From Bacillus smithii (GTDB lineage Bacteria; Bacillota; Bacilli; Bacillales; DSM-4216): 64,000 bases of DNA. Positions 8,437 through 17,185 of this stretch are shown here, piece after piece. The stretch's first letter is position 1; every line of letters starts with the position of its first letter. Where the stretch lies: NCBI RefSeq assembly GCF_001050115.1, contig NZ_CP012024.1:786001-850000 (forward strand), read 5' to 3'. The position numbers and the translations under genes are program-made. The notes under the pieces were generated by a model. That model worked only from the letters and a program-made list of their open reading frames with translations, was not told the origin of the DNA and searched no databases.

Positions 8437-9937
8437 GGGGTTCTATTCCTCCATGAACAGGGAAACAACAAATAATAAAGCTCATCGAATACATCCGCTA
8501 TGGATCGTCTATTCGATTGGCAAGTCCGTAAAGGAATTGGTTTTTTTTGTTATTGGTCTTATGATTTATATACGTTCAGATTCAGATTCTATTTTCTTCA
8601 AATTGGGAGTTTTAGCCGGAATTCTCTATTTGATTTATAAAGTCGTTTCTGTATTGTTAGAATGGTTCCATTTCAAGTATTTATTTACGGACACGGAATT
8701 GTGCATTCATGAAGGACGATTTATCTTGGCAAGCCGTTATATTCCATTGGAGCGGATTCAAGGCATCAGTCGGAATACACCTTTGTTTCATCGTTTGTTC
8801 GGACTCACCTCTCTCTTGCTGGATACAGGTGCAGTCGGCAATAAATCCTCCGTCAAACTTGAAATGATCACCTGCAAAGAAGCCGAACGAATACAAAAAT
8901 ATTTTAGTCATGCCGATTACTTGGAAAGAGACGTGAGTAAACCTAATGAGGGGACATTAAAAGCGAACCTGCCGGAACATTCCTCAAGGAAGAAGCATTA
9001 TGAAATGACTTCTAAAGAAATATTTGTGGCTTCCGTTACGTCGCTTCATTTACTTATTTTTATTTCGCTGCTTTATACCTTTTATTCGAATTTAAATGAT
9101 TTTTTGTCAATAGACCCATATATAGAGGCTGTTCTCTCCTTCTTTCAAAAATCTTGGTTATTAACGGCCGTTGGTATTCTTGCTCTGTTGGTGTTATCAA
9201 TGGCTTATGGTTGGGGAAGGACTTTCATTCGGTATAGAAATTTTGAGGTTACTTCTGATCAGCAGCGAATTTTTATTAAAAAAGGTTTGTTTCATCAGAC
9301 TGAATTTTCCATTCCAAAGGAAAAAGTTGAAGCCATCATTTTAAATACAAAATTTCTTCAAAAAATCTTGGGAATTGTGGAGGTGAGAATTGTAAGCACA
9401 GCTGAAGAGGATGATGAAGAGATGAAAACGGCCAATATACTCTTTCCTTTTATTCATAAAAACAAAGCTTTACTACTGATATCTGAGATTTTGCCTACAT
9501 TTAAAGTGGAAACGGACATGGTGAATCTTCCTCGGTCAGCTATTTTTGTAAAATTAGTGCGGACTAGCTATATTTGGATCGCAGCAGGAGCGATATTCTA
9601 CTTCTGGCCAAGACTCTGGTATGTTCCGCTTGCTTTTCTAGTTCTTACTCATATTTCCCAACTATTAAGTGGTTTATCTAATGGCTACAAGCTTAGTGGC
9701 CCTTTTATCCAACTTCAAAGTGGATCTTTTTCCACGAAATTATTTATCACAACCCGAATGAAAATTGAAGAGTTAAAAGTAACAGAATCAGTACTACAGC
9801 GTAAGTTTGGCCTCGCTTCTCTTGAAATTTTTACACGTTCTAAATCCGTTCAAGTGTCGAAAATTTCGGATATTCCGAAAGATGTGGCAATTAGCTGCTA
9901 TCAATGGTATGGAAAGAACGGAGGAAACAAGGGATAA
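8420..9937 (+). CDS. ydbT: bPH2-domain membrane protein, YdbT-like
   Basis: This protein of about 500 residues contains three bPH2 repeats separated by pairs of transmembrane helices, as in B. subtilis YdbT (about 490 residues). Each repeat has a typical core: FTDTELCIHEGRF...RYIPLERIQGI, then FEVTSDQQRIFIKKGLF...IPKEKVEAI, then SGPFIQLQSGSF...TRMKIEELK. Start candidates are GTG 8420, ATG 8429 and ATG 8453; the last has a GGGGG stretch 13 bases upstream. It acts together with YdbS in the membrane. Whether the pair forms a heteromer is not shown by sequence. Known biology is limited to intrinsic resistance against some bacteriocins in B. subtilis. Confidence 0.82.
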   Translation: MNQMNRGFYSSMNRETTNNKAHRIHPLWIVYSIGKSVKELVFFVIGLMIYIRSDSDSIFFKLGVLAGILYLIYKVVSVLLEWFHFKYLFTDTELCIHEGRFILASRYIPLERIQGISRNTPLFHRLFGLTSLLLDTGAVGNKSSVKLEMITCKEAERIQKYFSHADYLERDVSKPNEGTLKANLPEHSSRKKHYEMTSKEIFVASVTSLHLLIFISLLYTFYSNLNDFLSIDPYIEAVLSFFQKSWLLTAVGILALLVLSMAYGWGRTFIRYRNFEVTSDQQRIFIKKGLFHQTEFSIPKEKVEAIILNTKFLQKILGIVEVRIVSTAEEDDEEMKTANILFPFIHKNKALLLISEILPTFKVETDMVNLPRSAIFVKLVRTSYIWIAAGAIFYFWPRLWYVPLAFLVLTHISQLLSGLSNGYKLSGPFIQLQSGSFSTKLFITTRMKIEELKVTESVLQRKFGLASLEIFTRSKSVQVSKISDIPKDVAISCYQWYGKNGGNKG

Positions 9938-10068
9938 TATAAGGTTTCATGTATTGAATAAAATTTAGGATTAATACAATTTAAAGAATTGGTTATATAA
10001 AAGAGATAAAATTTCATCATGGGGTGTTATTTTTACATAACCGTGAAAAATGAAAAGGAGAGAGTTTT

Positions 10069-10236
10069 TTGAAATCTATACTACCACCACTAATTTTCGG
10101 GCTCATTTTATCCATAGTCTGGGGGTATTTCTCGGATTTAAGGCAAGGAGAAACACGAACGTTCATTATTAGGATTATTGTTGTGCCTTTGATTCTAATA
10201 CTATTTAGCAAGATGCGCGAAGCTAAAAAAAAGTAA
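10069..10236 (+). CDS. Small two-helix membrane protein
   Basis: This is a 55-residue frame starting with TTG, preceded by AAAAGGAGAGAG at good spacing. The product has two predicted membrane helices (about residues 5-20 and 33-47) joined by a short polar loop with RQGETR, and a basic tail KMREAKKK, giving an N-in/C-in hairpin by the positive-inside rule. I do not recognise it. It lies 130 bp after ydbT and could belong to the same transcript. The ribosome binding site and the charge pattern support it being real. Confidence 0.55.
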   Translation: MKSILPPLIFGLILSIVWGYFSDLRQGETRTFIIRIIVVPLILILFSKMREAKKK

Positions 10237-10967
10237 GTATTTTTAAACTCCCTTCTACGGTCTAAGAATTTTGTTTTGATTTTTAATGGTACCAAATCCT
10301 TTTGCATTTCATCATCATGGACTGAAGAAATTATCTTTTGACAGCAGGGCATTTTGGACTTTTGCTGGCGAAAGGATTTTAAAGTTTTTCAACCAAGCAA
10401 TTTTATGATAAAAGGAGATTTCATATACGAAATCTTCTTTTCGATGTCGTTGTCGACGATCCTTTTAAAGGAGAATCTTCGTAACAGCATTTATTTTTCA
10501 AGAAAAATCTCTTACCCCCAGGATTTAGTATAGAATCAAAAAGAAAAACGGTGAAAAAGCTGTTTAGAAACGCTAAACAGCTTTTCTCGTTTTTTACGGA
10601 ATTAAATATCTCCACAGCTTTTCGCTCTATTCCTTATCTTCTTTCTTTGGCATTCTCATTTTTTGTACCAAAAGAAGAACTTGTGTTTGGCTATTCATGA
10701 TCATCCATCGTTTTCCTGTCTTGATAGGCGAATTTTATCTGCGTTGTCAGGATGCTGCCTTCAAATTAGATTCTTTGCCTGTTTTCGTTTTTTCGAATCC
10801 ATTGCGTTGCCTTTCAGGGAGTTTAAACGGGTTGAACTAAGTTATATAGGATATGAAAGGAATTTAACCCACTATGGATCTTTACAGATGGATAAAATTA
10901 GAAAACATAAAAAAAGATCTTTTTTATCATTCTAAAAGTGTAACTTAAATTGAAGGAGGAATCACCT
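10237..10967. other. 730-bp region with a terminator, no firm gene
   Basis: No gene is supported in this stretch. A clear hairpin lies at 10554-10595. On the minus strand a 23-codon frame (10698 to 10627, MNSQTQVLLLVQKMRMPKKE...) ends about 30 bp before that hairpin, but its ribosome binding site is poor, so it is only a remote candidate. The longer plus-strand frame at 10663-10935 has no ribosome binding site and an unlikely composition. Confidence 0.35.
10554..10595. terminator. Intrinsic terminator
   Basis: Arms AAAAGCTGTTTAG and CTAAACAGCTTTT enclose a five-base loop, with a T-rich run on the plus side and an A-run on the other, so it may work in both directions. The gene it serves is unclear. 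Confidence 0.65.
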
Positions 10968-11174
10968 GTGACTATCATCAGTCAAGTGAAACAAACTCTA
11001 GCCGGATTAAAAAGTGCACAAGCGAGCTTCGAAACCTTTGCACTAGGAACCGATAATCAACAAGCTAAACAACTTTATCAAGATGCTGCCAAACAAACAC
11101 AGCAACTAGTTGACAGCCTTTCTGCTCGTGTTCAACAAATTGAACAAGAAGAACCTCAATACAAACAACAATAA
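10968..11174 (+). CDS. DUF1657 protein (spoVA2mob-type)
   Basis: This 68-residue soluble protein starts at the GTG at 10968, placed 7 bases after AAGGAGGA; the longer frame from 10950 begins inside that site. The family pattern is clear: VKQTLAGLKSAQASFETFALGTDNQQAKQLYQDAAKQTQQLVDSL-type helical sequence, then RVQQIEQEEPQYKQ. DUF1657 genes are members of spoVA2mob operons, which raise spore heat resistance in Bacillus and relatives. A strong terminator follows at once, so this copy appears monocistronic. A second copy is at 12620 and a third DUF1657 domain ends the protein at 12860. Its molecular function is unknown. Confidence 0.85.
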   Translation: MTIISQVKQTLAGLKSAQASFETFALGTDNQQAKQLYQDAAKQTQQLVDSLSARVQQIEQEEPQYKQQ

Positions 11175-11188
11175 TGTACAAATTAGAT

Positions 11189-11220
11189 AAAAAGGTTGGT
11201 TGGATCAACCAACCTTTTTA
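11189..11220 (+). terminator. Strong intrinsic terminator
   Basis: Perfect arms AAAGGTTGGTTG / CAACCAACCTTT with a short GAT loop and a trailing T-run lie 15 bp after the DUF1657 stop. This separates the first DUF1657 gene from spoVAD. Confidence 0.9.
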
Positions 11221-11410
11221 CACCTTTAAACGGAACGTGATGAGCACATAGATCTAAAGGCAAAACAACAATTGATATAGTTTAGGATATACCGAATATC
11301 TGAATCAGATAAAAAGACCAGTACTGAAAGACTGTAATGAAGCTTGCCTTATCGGGCAGGCTATTCCAATGTTTATGATCATGATTCTTAATAAAGCGAG
11401 GTGGTTTTTG

Positions 11411-12424
11411 ATGTTGACGGGGCATCGTACTTGGGTTTTCGATCAAAAGCCCGCCATTATTTCTACTGGTACAGTTGGTGGACCTTTTGAAGCGAACGGA
11501 ATGCTGGCATTAGATTTTGATCTGCTTCATTCCGATTTATGGCTAGGTCAAGATTCTTATGAAAAAGCCCACAAGATCCTTTTAGAAGAAGCCTGTCAAA
11601 AAGCCATCGAAAAAGCCGGTCTTCAAAAAGAGCAAATTCAGTTTTTCCTGGGGGGAGACTTGATTAATCAGCTTACCCCTACCAGTTTTGCTATGCGCAC
11701 GCTAGGAGTGCCTTTTCTCGGTTTGTTCGGAGCCTGTTCAACATCGATGGAGGGACTGGCTCTTGGTGCTTATATTGTTAATAACAAAGGAGCCGACTAT
11801 TTGTTAACAGGTGCTTCTAGTCATAATGCAGCGGTTGAAAAGCAGTTCCGTTATCCAACGGAATACGGTGGACAAAAACCGCCCACTGCACAATGGACGG
11901 TAACCGGTGCTGGAGCTGCTTTGTTAAGCAGTACTGGTGACGGTCCTAGGGTTACGTCTGCTACGATTGGTCGTGTTATTGATATGGGGATGACCGATCC
12001 GCTGAATATGGGTGGGGCAATGGCTCCGGCAGCTGTGGATACGATAGAAGCTCATTTAAAAGAACGAAATGTTGACCCCTCTTACTATGATTTAATAGTG
12101 ACAGGAGACCTTGGTCAAATTGGACATGATATTTCACTTGAACTATTTCATAAACACGGCACCCCTATTCGTGAAGAACAGTATCAAGATTGCGGGCTCA
12201 TGATCTACCGGGAAGATCAGCCGGTCTTATCTGGAGCGAGTGGTGCAGGATGTTCCGCGACCGTCGTTTACGGCCATTTGTTAAACCGAATGAAAAAAGG
12301 GGAGTTAAAACGAATGCTAGTGGTCGCAACGGGTGCTTTGTTATCGCCCTTATCCTTTCAGCAAAACGAAACCATCCCTTGTATCGCACATGCGGTGTCG
12401 ATTGAATACGAAAACGGGCCATAA
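11411..12424 (+). CDS. spoVAD: SpoVAD-like protein (thiolase fold, DPA-binding family)
   Basis: This 337-residue protein is full length for SpoVAD. The start at 11411 (MLTGHRTWVF) follows GAGGTGG and fits the family N-terminus. Thiolase-fold features are visible: FGACSTSMEG near residue 108, GASSHNAAVEKQFRYPTEYG, and the C-terminal SGASGAGCSATVVYG and ATGALLSPLS. SpoVAD binds dipicolinic acid and works with the SpoVAC and SpoVAE membrane channel to move it across the inner spore membrane. Here spoVAC and spoVAEb, which normally flank it in spoVA2mob, are absent; the next genes are DUF1657 and 2Duf. It may partner with channel subunits encoded elsewhere or compete with the housekeeping SpoVAD. 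A hairpin-like repeat follows it (12448-12491). Confidence 0.88.
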   Translation: MLTGHRTWVFDQKPAIISTGTVGGPFEANGMLALDFDLLHSDLWLGQDSYEKAHKILLEEACQKAIEKAGLQKEQIQFFLGGDLINQLTPTSFAMRTLGVPFLGLFGACSTSMEGLALGAYIVNNKGADYLLTGASSHNAAVEKQFRYPTEYGGQKPPTAQWTVTGAGAALLSSTGDGPRVTSATIGRVIDMGMTDPLNMGGAMAPAAVDTIEAHLKERNVDPSYYDLIVTGDLGQIGHDISLELFHKHGTPIREEQYQDCGLMIYREDQPVLSGASGAGCSATVVYGHLLNRMKKGELKRMLVVATGALLSPLSFQQNETIPCIAHAVSIEYENGP

Positions 12425-12619
12425 ATGGCATTTTTCTTATCTGAAGAAGCTTTTTTGTTAATTGACTTCTTTTTGGAGAAAAAAAGCTGTCAATAAACGG
12501 CTGCGACACCAAAATCTCAATTTTTGTATGGAAAATCATTTTTCGGTTTTTAGAAAATTTTCTCTGTTTATATGTAAATAGGGGATGCCTAAAACTAAAA
12601 GGTGTAAGGAGAGGATACG

Positions 12620-12826
12620 ATGACCATTGCATCGGAAGTGAAACAATGTATGGCCAGCCTTAAAGGTGTAGAAGCCAGCCTGTCCAGTTTAGCATTGCGC
12701 ACCCAAGATGACGAATCAAAACGTACATTGCATGAAACAATGATGATCGTCCATGAAGTGGTGGAAGATATCAAAAAACGTGTTGGAGAGTTGGAACGAG
12801 AAGAAACTCAGTACAAAGGGTTTTAA
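12620..12826 (+). CDS. DUF1657 protein, second copy
   Basis: This 68-residue protein starts at ATG after AAGGAGAGG and is the same length as the copy at 10968. It shares the pattern EVKQCMASLKGVEASLSSLALRTQD...RVGELEREETQYKG. It lies 33 bp before the 2Duf gene, so the two are likely one transcript. A perfect 12-bp palindrome (AGAAAATTTTCT, 12552-12563) lies about 60 bp upstream and might be a regulatory site. Function is unknown beyond association with spore-resistance operons. Confidence 0.85.
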   Translation: MTIASEVKQCMASLKGVEASLSSLALRTQDDESKRTLHETMMIVHEVVEDIKKRVGELEREETQYKGF

Positions 12827-12859
12827 GATCACCTATTCTTTTGATGGAGGTGTTGCGTT

Positions 12860-13720
12860 GTGCCCAATTGGTTAGATGTTGTGATACGGTCCATATTGTT
12901 TATGATTATTCTTTTTTTAATCACAAAATGGCTGGGGAAAAAACAAATATCTCAACTTTCTTTTTTTGAATATGTAAATGGTATCACCATCGGGAGTATA
13001 GGAGCAGAGGTTGTGACTGGACTTGAGCAAAAAATCTCATTAGGGATCATAGCGATCATCACTTGTGCGGCTATCCCCTTTTTGGCGGGCCTGTTATCGT
13101 TAAAGAGCAAAGGTTTCCGCGGCTTTATTGAAGGAAAAGGGACGATTTTTATCAAAGATGGAAAAATCATGGAAGACAATTTAAAAAAGGAAAGATACTC
13201 GACAGATGAGTTGTTGGAATTGCTTAGAAAGAAAAACGTTTTTCAGGTGTCAGATGTGGAATTTGCCGTTTTAGAGCCAACGGGAGACTTATCTGTCTTA
13301 TTGAAGAAAGAAAATCAACCTTTGACGGCAAAAGATTTGAATATGTCGGTTGTTACGGTGAAGGAGCCTCAGACGGTTATTATGGACGGAAAAATACTGG
13401 ATGAGCCGCTCACCACGATTGGCCGAAGCAGGAGATGGCTAATCACGGAACTGGAAAAACTGGGAGTGACTATCGATAATGTTTTTCTTGGACAGGTCAA
13501 TTCCTATGGCGAATTAACGGTCGATCTTTATGATGATAAGCTTAAAGTTCCATCTCCGCAAGAAAGACCATTGATTCTCGCCACTATGAAAAAATGCCAG
13601 GCCGATTTAGAGTCATTTGCCCTTGGAACCGAAAATAAAGAAGCTAAGGAACTATACAGGAAAAATAGCGAAAAATTGCAAAAAGCGATTGAGAAAGTAT
13701 CCCCTATATTAAGAAATTAG
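12860..13720 (+). CDS. 2Duf-type protein (DUF421 plus DUF1657), YetF family
   Basis: This 286-residue protein starts with GTG nine bases after GGAGG. Residues 1-85 hold three hydrophobic helices of the DUF421/YetF family with WLGKKQISQLSFFEYVNGITIGSIGAE. A cytosolic alpha/beta part follows (FIEGKGTIFIKDGKIMEDNLKKERYSTDELLELLRKK-type, then GRSRRWLITELEKLGV). From about residue 238 a DUF1657 domain is fused (ATMKKCQADLESFALGTENKEAKELY). This fusion is the 2Duf protein of spoVA2mob operons, reported to stabilise the inner spore membrane and raise wet-heat and peroxide resistance. Here it is the last gene of a reduced locus. The domain order and the context make the call strong; activity in this strain is not shown. 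Confidence 0.88.
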   Translation: MPNWLDVVIRSILFMIILFLITKWLGKKQISQLSFFEYVNGITIGSIGAEVVTGLEQKISLGIIAIITCAAIPFLAGLLSLKSKGFRGFIEGKGTIFIKDGKIMEDNLKKERYSTDELLELLRKKNVFQVSDVEFAVLEPTGDLSVLLKKENQPLTAKDLNMSVVTVKEPQTVIMDGKILDEPLTTIGRSRRWLITELEKLGVTIDNVFLGQVNSYGELTVDLYDDKLKVPSPQERPLILATMKKCQADLESFALGTENKEAKELYRKNSEKLQKAIEKVSPILRN

Positions 13721-14394
13721 AACGTGTGCATGAAGAATCGTTTATTTTGGCTGATTCAATCCTATGTCTTATGGATAAAGAAAAAAATATCGATGAATAC
13801 AGCAAGAAGCCTGGAAGAGCTGATAACGACCGCTGGATGGTGAATTTCAGTAAATACCGAAGAAGGACTTTTTATCTTGATCAGGATCATCCGTAAGAAA
13901 ACCATCTTGCCACAACAAGAATACTCTGACACAGAAATGATTCCATCAACTTTTTGAAATACAGGATTTTCTATACGATGTATTATTTAAAGCAAGCCTC
14001 CATTCACAAAAGGATACAAAACATCTACAATTTTAGAGAACTACATTAGCCTGGCAAAGACGGGTATCTCCAATAAACACTACGACCTTCGTATATCGTC
14101 ATCTCGTTTTTTGAAAGTCAGTATGATTGATATGATTTTTGTCATTTTTTATGTTCACGACAATTTCTTTTTTGAAACGGATCATTTTATTTAACATTAG
14201 AATACTTAAGGAAGTTTTCTCATTATATTTAAAGGTGTAAGCAAACTTTAAAAAGAGAGAGAAAAAATAGACATTCATCTTTTTGGCCAGTCAACGATCT
14301 CAGATGTTTTTTCCTAAAAAACAAAACCGCCAAGCGATCAGCCGGCGGTTTTGTTTACATACGTTTTTTATTTTCTGATGAAACGTTCGATTCG
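13721..14394. other. Intergenic region, no gene supported
   Basis: Only short frames occur. One of 37 codons (13730-13843) directly follows the 2Duf gene but has no ribosome binding site. The rest is AT-rich with no similarity I recognise. The bidirectional terminator at 14319-14356 closes the region. Confidence 0.4.
14319..14356. terminator. Bidirectional intrinsic terminator
   Basis: Arms AAACAAAACCGCC and GGCGGTTTTGTTT are perfectly complementary and flanked by A- and T-runs. It ends the dtpT transcript on the minus strand, and can stop transcripts from the spore-resistance locus. Confidence 0.88.
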
Positions 14395-15789
14395 TTAATC
14401 CATCATTTTCGTCAATTTATTAGACAATGTCAGTAAGACTAATCCTAGTAGAATAGCAATTCCTCCGATAAGACTAAATACTTCCAAGTACCCTAGAGAG
14501 TCTGTATAAGTGGCGAGTTTTCCAGCTAAAATGTTAGCAAATCCGCTGGCAGAGAGCCAAACCCCCATCAATAAGGAAGCCAGTTTGACCGGAGCGATTC
14601 GGCTCACGACTGAGAGACCAACTGGTGATAGGAACAGTTCGCCAACCGTATGGAATAAGTACGTAAACACAATAAATAACAAATTGGCTTTATGTTGAAT
14701 ATCATTCGGATCGCTGCCCGTTTTCATCACGGCTAAGACAAGCACAAAAAATCCCAATCCAAGCAGCATCATGCCGACCGCCATTTTCGTCGGGATCTTC
14801 CAATCGCCGCGTTTGGATTTGTTTAACTTCATCCAAAAGGCAGAAACAACTGGAGCTAAAAGGACGATAAACAGAGGATTTACAGATTGAAACCAAGATA
14901 CAGGAATCGTCCATCCGAATATTTCCCGATCAATAAATTTTTGAGTGTACAGTGTCATAGAACTTCCGGCTTGTTCAAATCCTGCCCAGAAGAAAACGAC
15001 AAACGCAGCAAGGATAAAGATCACCGCTGTTCTTTCTTTATCTTTCTTCGTAAGCGGTTGAGATTGTTTGATTCCTTTATTGCTCTTTTTCGGCTTACCA
15101 GTCGGTTTTTTACCGATATCGCCTAAAAATCGATTGCCAAGCGCATTGAAGATAATTTGTCCAATGATCATCCCAATGGCCGATACAAGGAATCCATACT
15201 TATAACCGTATTGGATAAAACCATTCATCGTTTTAGCAAACAAATCTTCTGACACATAACCAACAATGAGCGGGGAGAAGAAGGCCCCAACATTAATACC
15301 CATATAAAAAATGGTAAACGCAGCATCACGGCGGGGATCGTTTTCAGAGTAGAGGTCACCGACAATAGTAGAAATATTCGGTTTGAAGAAGCCATTTCCT
15401 ATAATTAGAAGGGCTAAACCTGTATAAAGAAAGGTGTGGTTTTGATGGGCAAATAAGGCCAAATTCCCAAGCGCCATTGTCAGTCCACCAATTGTAACGG
15501 CCAGCCTTCGACCTAGAAAACGGTCTGATAAATATCCACCGAGCAACGGCATAAAATAGACGGCCCCAGTAAAGAAACCATAGATGAGCATGGCCGATTG
15601 TTCTTTCATCCCTAAACCGCCGGCTGCAACAGATGCAGTTAAATATAAAACAAGGATGGCTCTCATTCCATAATAGCTGAAGCGTTCCCACATTTCCGTC
15701 ATGAATAGCAAATACAATCCAGGGGGATGTTTCGACTTTTTCTTTGGCTCAGGAATGTTATAATCTTGTTGTTGTACTATGGTTCCCAT
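14395..15789 (-). CDS. dtpT: Proton-dependent di/tripeptide transporter DtpT (POT family)
   Basis: This 464-residue integral membrane protein has 12 or more hydrophobic segments. The POT/PTR signature is present: MTEMWERFSYYGMRAILVLYL at the N-terminus, GGYLSDRFLGRR in the loop after helix 2-3, and FYMGINVGAFFSPLIVGY. These carry the ExxER-type motif and the PTR2 motifs for proton-coupled peptide uptake. A cytosolic Lys/Ser-rich loop (around residues 220-245) divides the two halves. The ATG follows ATAGGAGGACG. In B. subtilis dtpT is repressed by CodY, and a good CodY-type box lies about 105 bp upstream here. It stands alone between a terminator and an IS4 element. Confidence 0.92.
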   Translation of the reverse strand: MGTIVQQQDYNIPEPKKKSKHPPGLYLLFMTEMWERFSYYGMRAILVLYLTASVAAGGLGMKEQSAMLIYGFFTGAVYFMPLLGGYLSDRFLGRRLAVTIGGLTMALGNLALFAHQNHTFLYTGLALLIIGNGFFKPNISTIVGDLYSENDPRRDAAFTIFYMGINVGAFFSPLIVGYVSEDLFAKTMNGFIQYGYKYGFLVSAIGMIIGQIIFNALGNRFLGDIGKKPTGKPKKSNKGIKQSQPLTKKDKERTAVIFILAAFVVFFWAGFEQAGSSMTLYTQKFIDREIFGWTIPVSWFQSVNPLFIVLLAPVVSAFWMKLNKSKRGDWKIPTKMAVGMMLLGLGFFVLVLAVMKTGSDPNDIQHKANLLFIVFTYLFHTVGELFLSPVGLSVVSRIAPVKLASLLMGVWLSASGFANILAGKLATYTDSLGYLEVFSLIGGIAILLGLVLLTLSNKLTKMMD

Positions 15790-15894
15790 AGACGTCCTCC
15801 TATAAATATTTAAATTGTCTAAACTATGTGCAATATATTAATTTAATAATATTTAATAATCAATATATCATTAGCATTGCATAAATATAGTTAG

Positions 15895-15909
15895 AATTTT
15901 CTGTTAATT
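15895..15909. promoter_or_regulatory. Candidate CodY box upstream of dtpT
   Basis: AATTTTCTGTTAATT matches 13 of 15 positions of the CodY consensus AATTTTCWGAAAATT. It lies about 105 bp upstream of the dtpT start, within the region where its promoter should be. CodY control of dtpT is known in B. subtilis, which supports the reading. Confidence 0.6.
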
Positions 15910-15944
15910 ATTTTTTGTGAATTTGTGCCAAAAAGACAAAACCT

Positions 15945-17185
15945 AAAGAAAGGTGGCACTGCCCATTTGGTAAATATATACAGTTAAACCAGAGCGACAA
16001 CGACAAAAGGGAGATTATGGACTGGCTCGCCCATCAAATTTTCGCAACCAAACATAAGCTGGTTTCCACAGAGCTCTCTTTAACCAACGAGTAATTCGAA
16101 GTAGGGATTTCTTACTTTTCATCTCCAATTGAATGAGAACATGTAAGCAATACGTGATCAGGGCTAAGAAAATTTGATTTTGAATAGCTGTTTCACTCAT
16201 TCCATAAAAGTGCTTAATTTCTACGTGTTGCTTGAGCCATTTGAAAAAGAGTTCAATAGCCCAGCGAGATCGGTAAATATCACTTATCTCTTCTGGTTTT
16301 AAATCAAATCGGTTGGTGATGAAACGAAGTAAGTTCCCTTTTGTGTCCATAACTTCTAGTAGACGAAAGACATTTTCAGTACGATTTTGTGTGGTACCAA
16401 TGTAGACCATTTTATCGGATAGAACGTGACAATCATCAGGAAGTGAAAATGTATAGACTTCACGAATGACTGCGTTTTTCTTCAGTCTTGAAACGAAGAA
16501 ATAGCCATCATCTGTCATCCGATCAAAACGTTCATAGTCCACATAACCGCGGTCAAACACATACATGGCTTCTTGATCATCCACTAGGACTTCGAGTTGA
16601 TTTCGGTCATGTTCTTTTGCTGTCGTAATCACTGCTTTTTCAGGATAGACGGTGTCTTTATCCATGAAAACGAGCCGTAAGTGTAGCTTTACACCAGCTT
16701 TTGTTTTCCGGAATTTTGCCCATTTATAATGGGTCAAGTTCAACGGGAGTGTACTTGAATCAATGATTTTCAGTGGCATATTCTTTCCGTTTTTATAATG
16801 GTACCGTTGAATTTTCCAAACAAGATCCAAGAACAAATTTGCAAGAATTAGTGGGTGGATCTGATTGTTTTTTCGGGATAGCTGAGAGGCACTTATCGAT
16901 TCAAATCCGAGTGCTTTTTGAAGATCTTCGTCTACAAGTGCATCACTCATTTCCTCTAAGCTCTTAAATTCGAGCAGCTGGGCTACCAATAAAAGTTTAA
17001 TATAAGCTTCTGTTGTCAGCTTTTTTGTGTAATAGTCCTGTTTCAATTCTTTGACTTGTTCGCTAAGTTTTTGAATATTTATGGGTGAAACCCATTTACC
17101 AAATGATAAAATTAGTGTATTCTTGTCCATAATGGTTATCCTTTACGATTGGATTTGGGCAGGAACCACCTGTACTTCCATTGTA
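15945..17185 (-). mobile_element. IS4-family insertion sequence (IS4Bsu1-like)
   Basis: A single intact transposase gene fills most of the element. Short inverted sequences flank it: AGGTGG..CTGCCC near 15951-15968 and its complement near 17158-17173. These are candidate inner parts of terminal repeats. I could not fix the exact ends or a target-site duplication, so both borders are approximate. The element lies between dtpT and the purine permease gene without visibly breaking a gene. Confidence 0.65.
16015..17130 (-). CDS. IS4-family transposase
   Basis: This 371-residue DDE transposase appears intact. The first catalytic Asp lies in KIIDSSTLPLN, the second in YVFDRGYVDYERFD, and the Glu in the IS4 signature Y-(2)-R-(3)-E-(6)-K, seen here as YRSRWAIELFFKWLK. 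The N-terminal part (YTKKLTTEAYIKLLLVAQL and GFESISASQLSRKNN) resembles IS4Bsu1-type elements of bacilli. The start ATG follows AAAGGATAACC. It catalyses cut-and-paste movement of the surrounding element. Nothing suggests inactivation. Confidence 0.92.
   Translation of the reverse strand: MDKNTLILSFGKWVSPINIQKLSEQVKELKQDYYTKKLTTEAYIKLLLVAQLLEFKSLEEMSDALVDEDLQKALGFESISASQLSRKNNQIHPLILANLFLDLVWKIQRYHYKNGKNMPLKIIDSSTLPLNLTHYKWAKFRKTKAGVKLHLRLVFMDKDTVYPEKAVITTAKEHDRNQLEVLVDDQEAMYVFDRGYVDYERFDRMTDDGYFFVSRLKKNAVIREVYTFSLPDDCHVLSDKMVYIGTTQNRTENVFRLLEVMDTKGNLLRFITNRFDLKPEEISDIYRSRWAIELFFKWLKQHVEIKHFYGMSETAIQNQIFLALITYCLHVLIQLEMKSKKSLLRITRWLKRALWKPAYVWLRKFDGRASP

Noticed and set aside
10663-10935. 90-codon plus-strand frame before the first DUF1657 gene
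   Set aside because: No ribosome binding site, unusual Cys/Phe/Arg-rich composition, and it covers the region where the DUF1657 promoter should lie.
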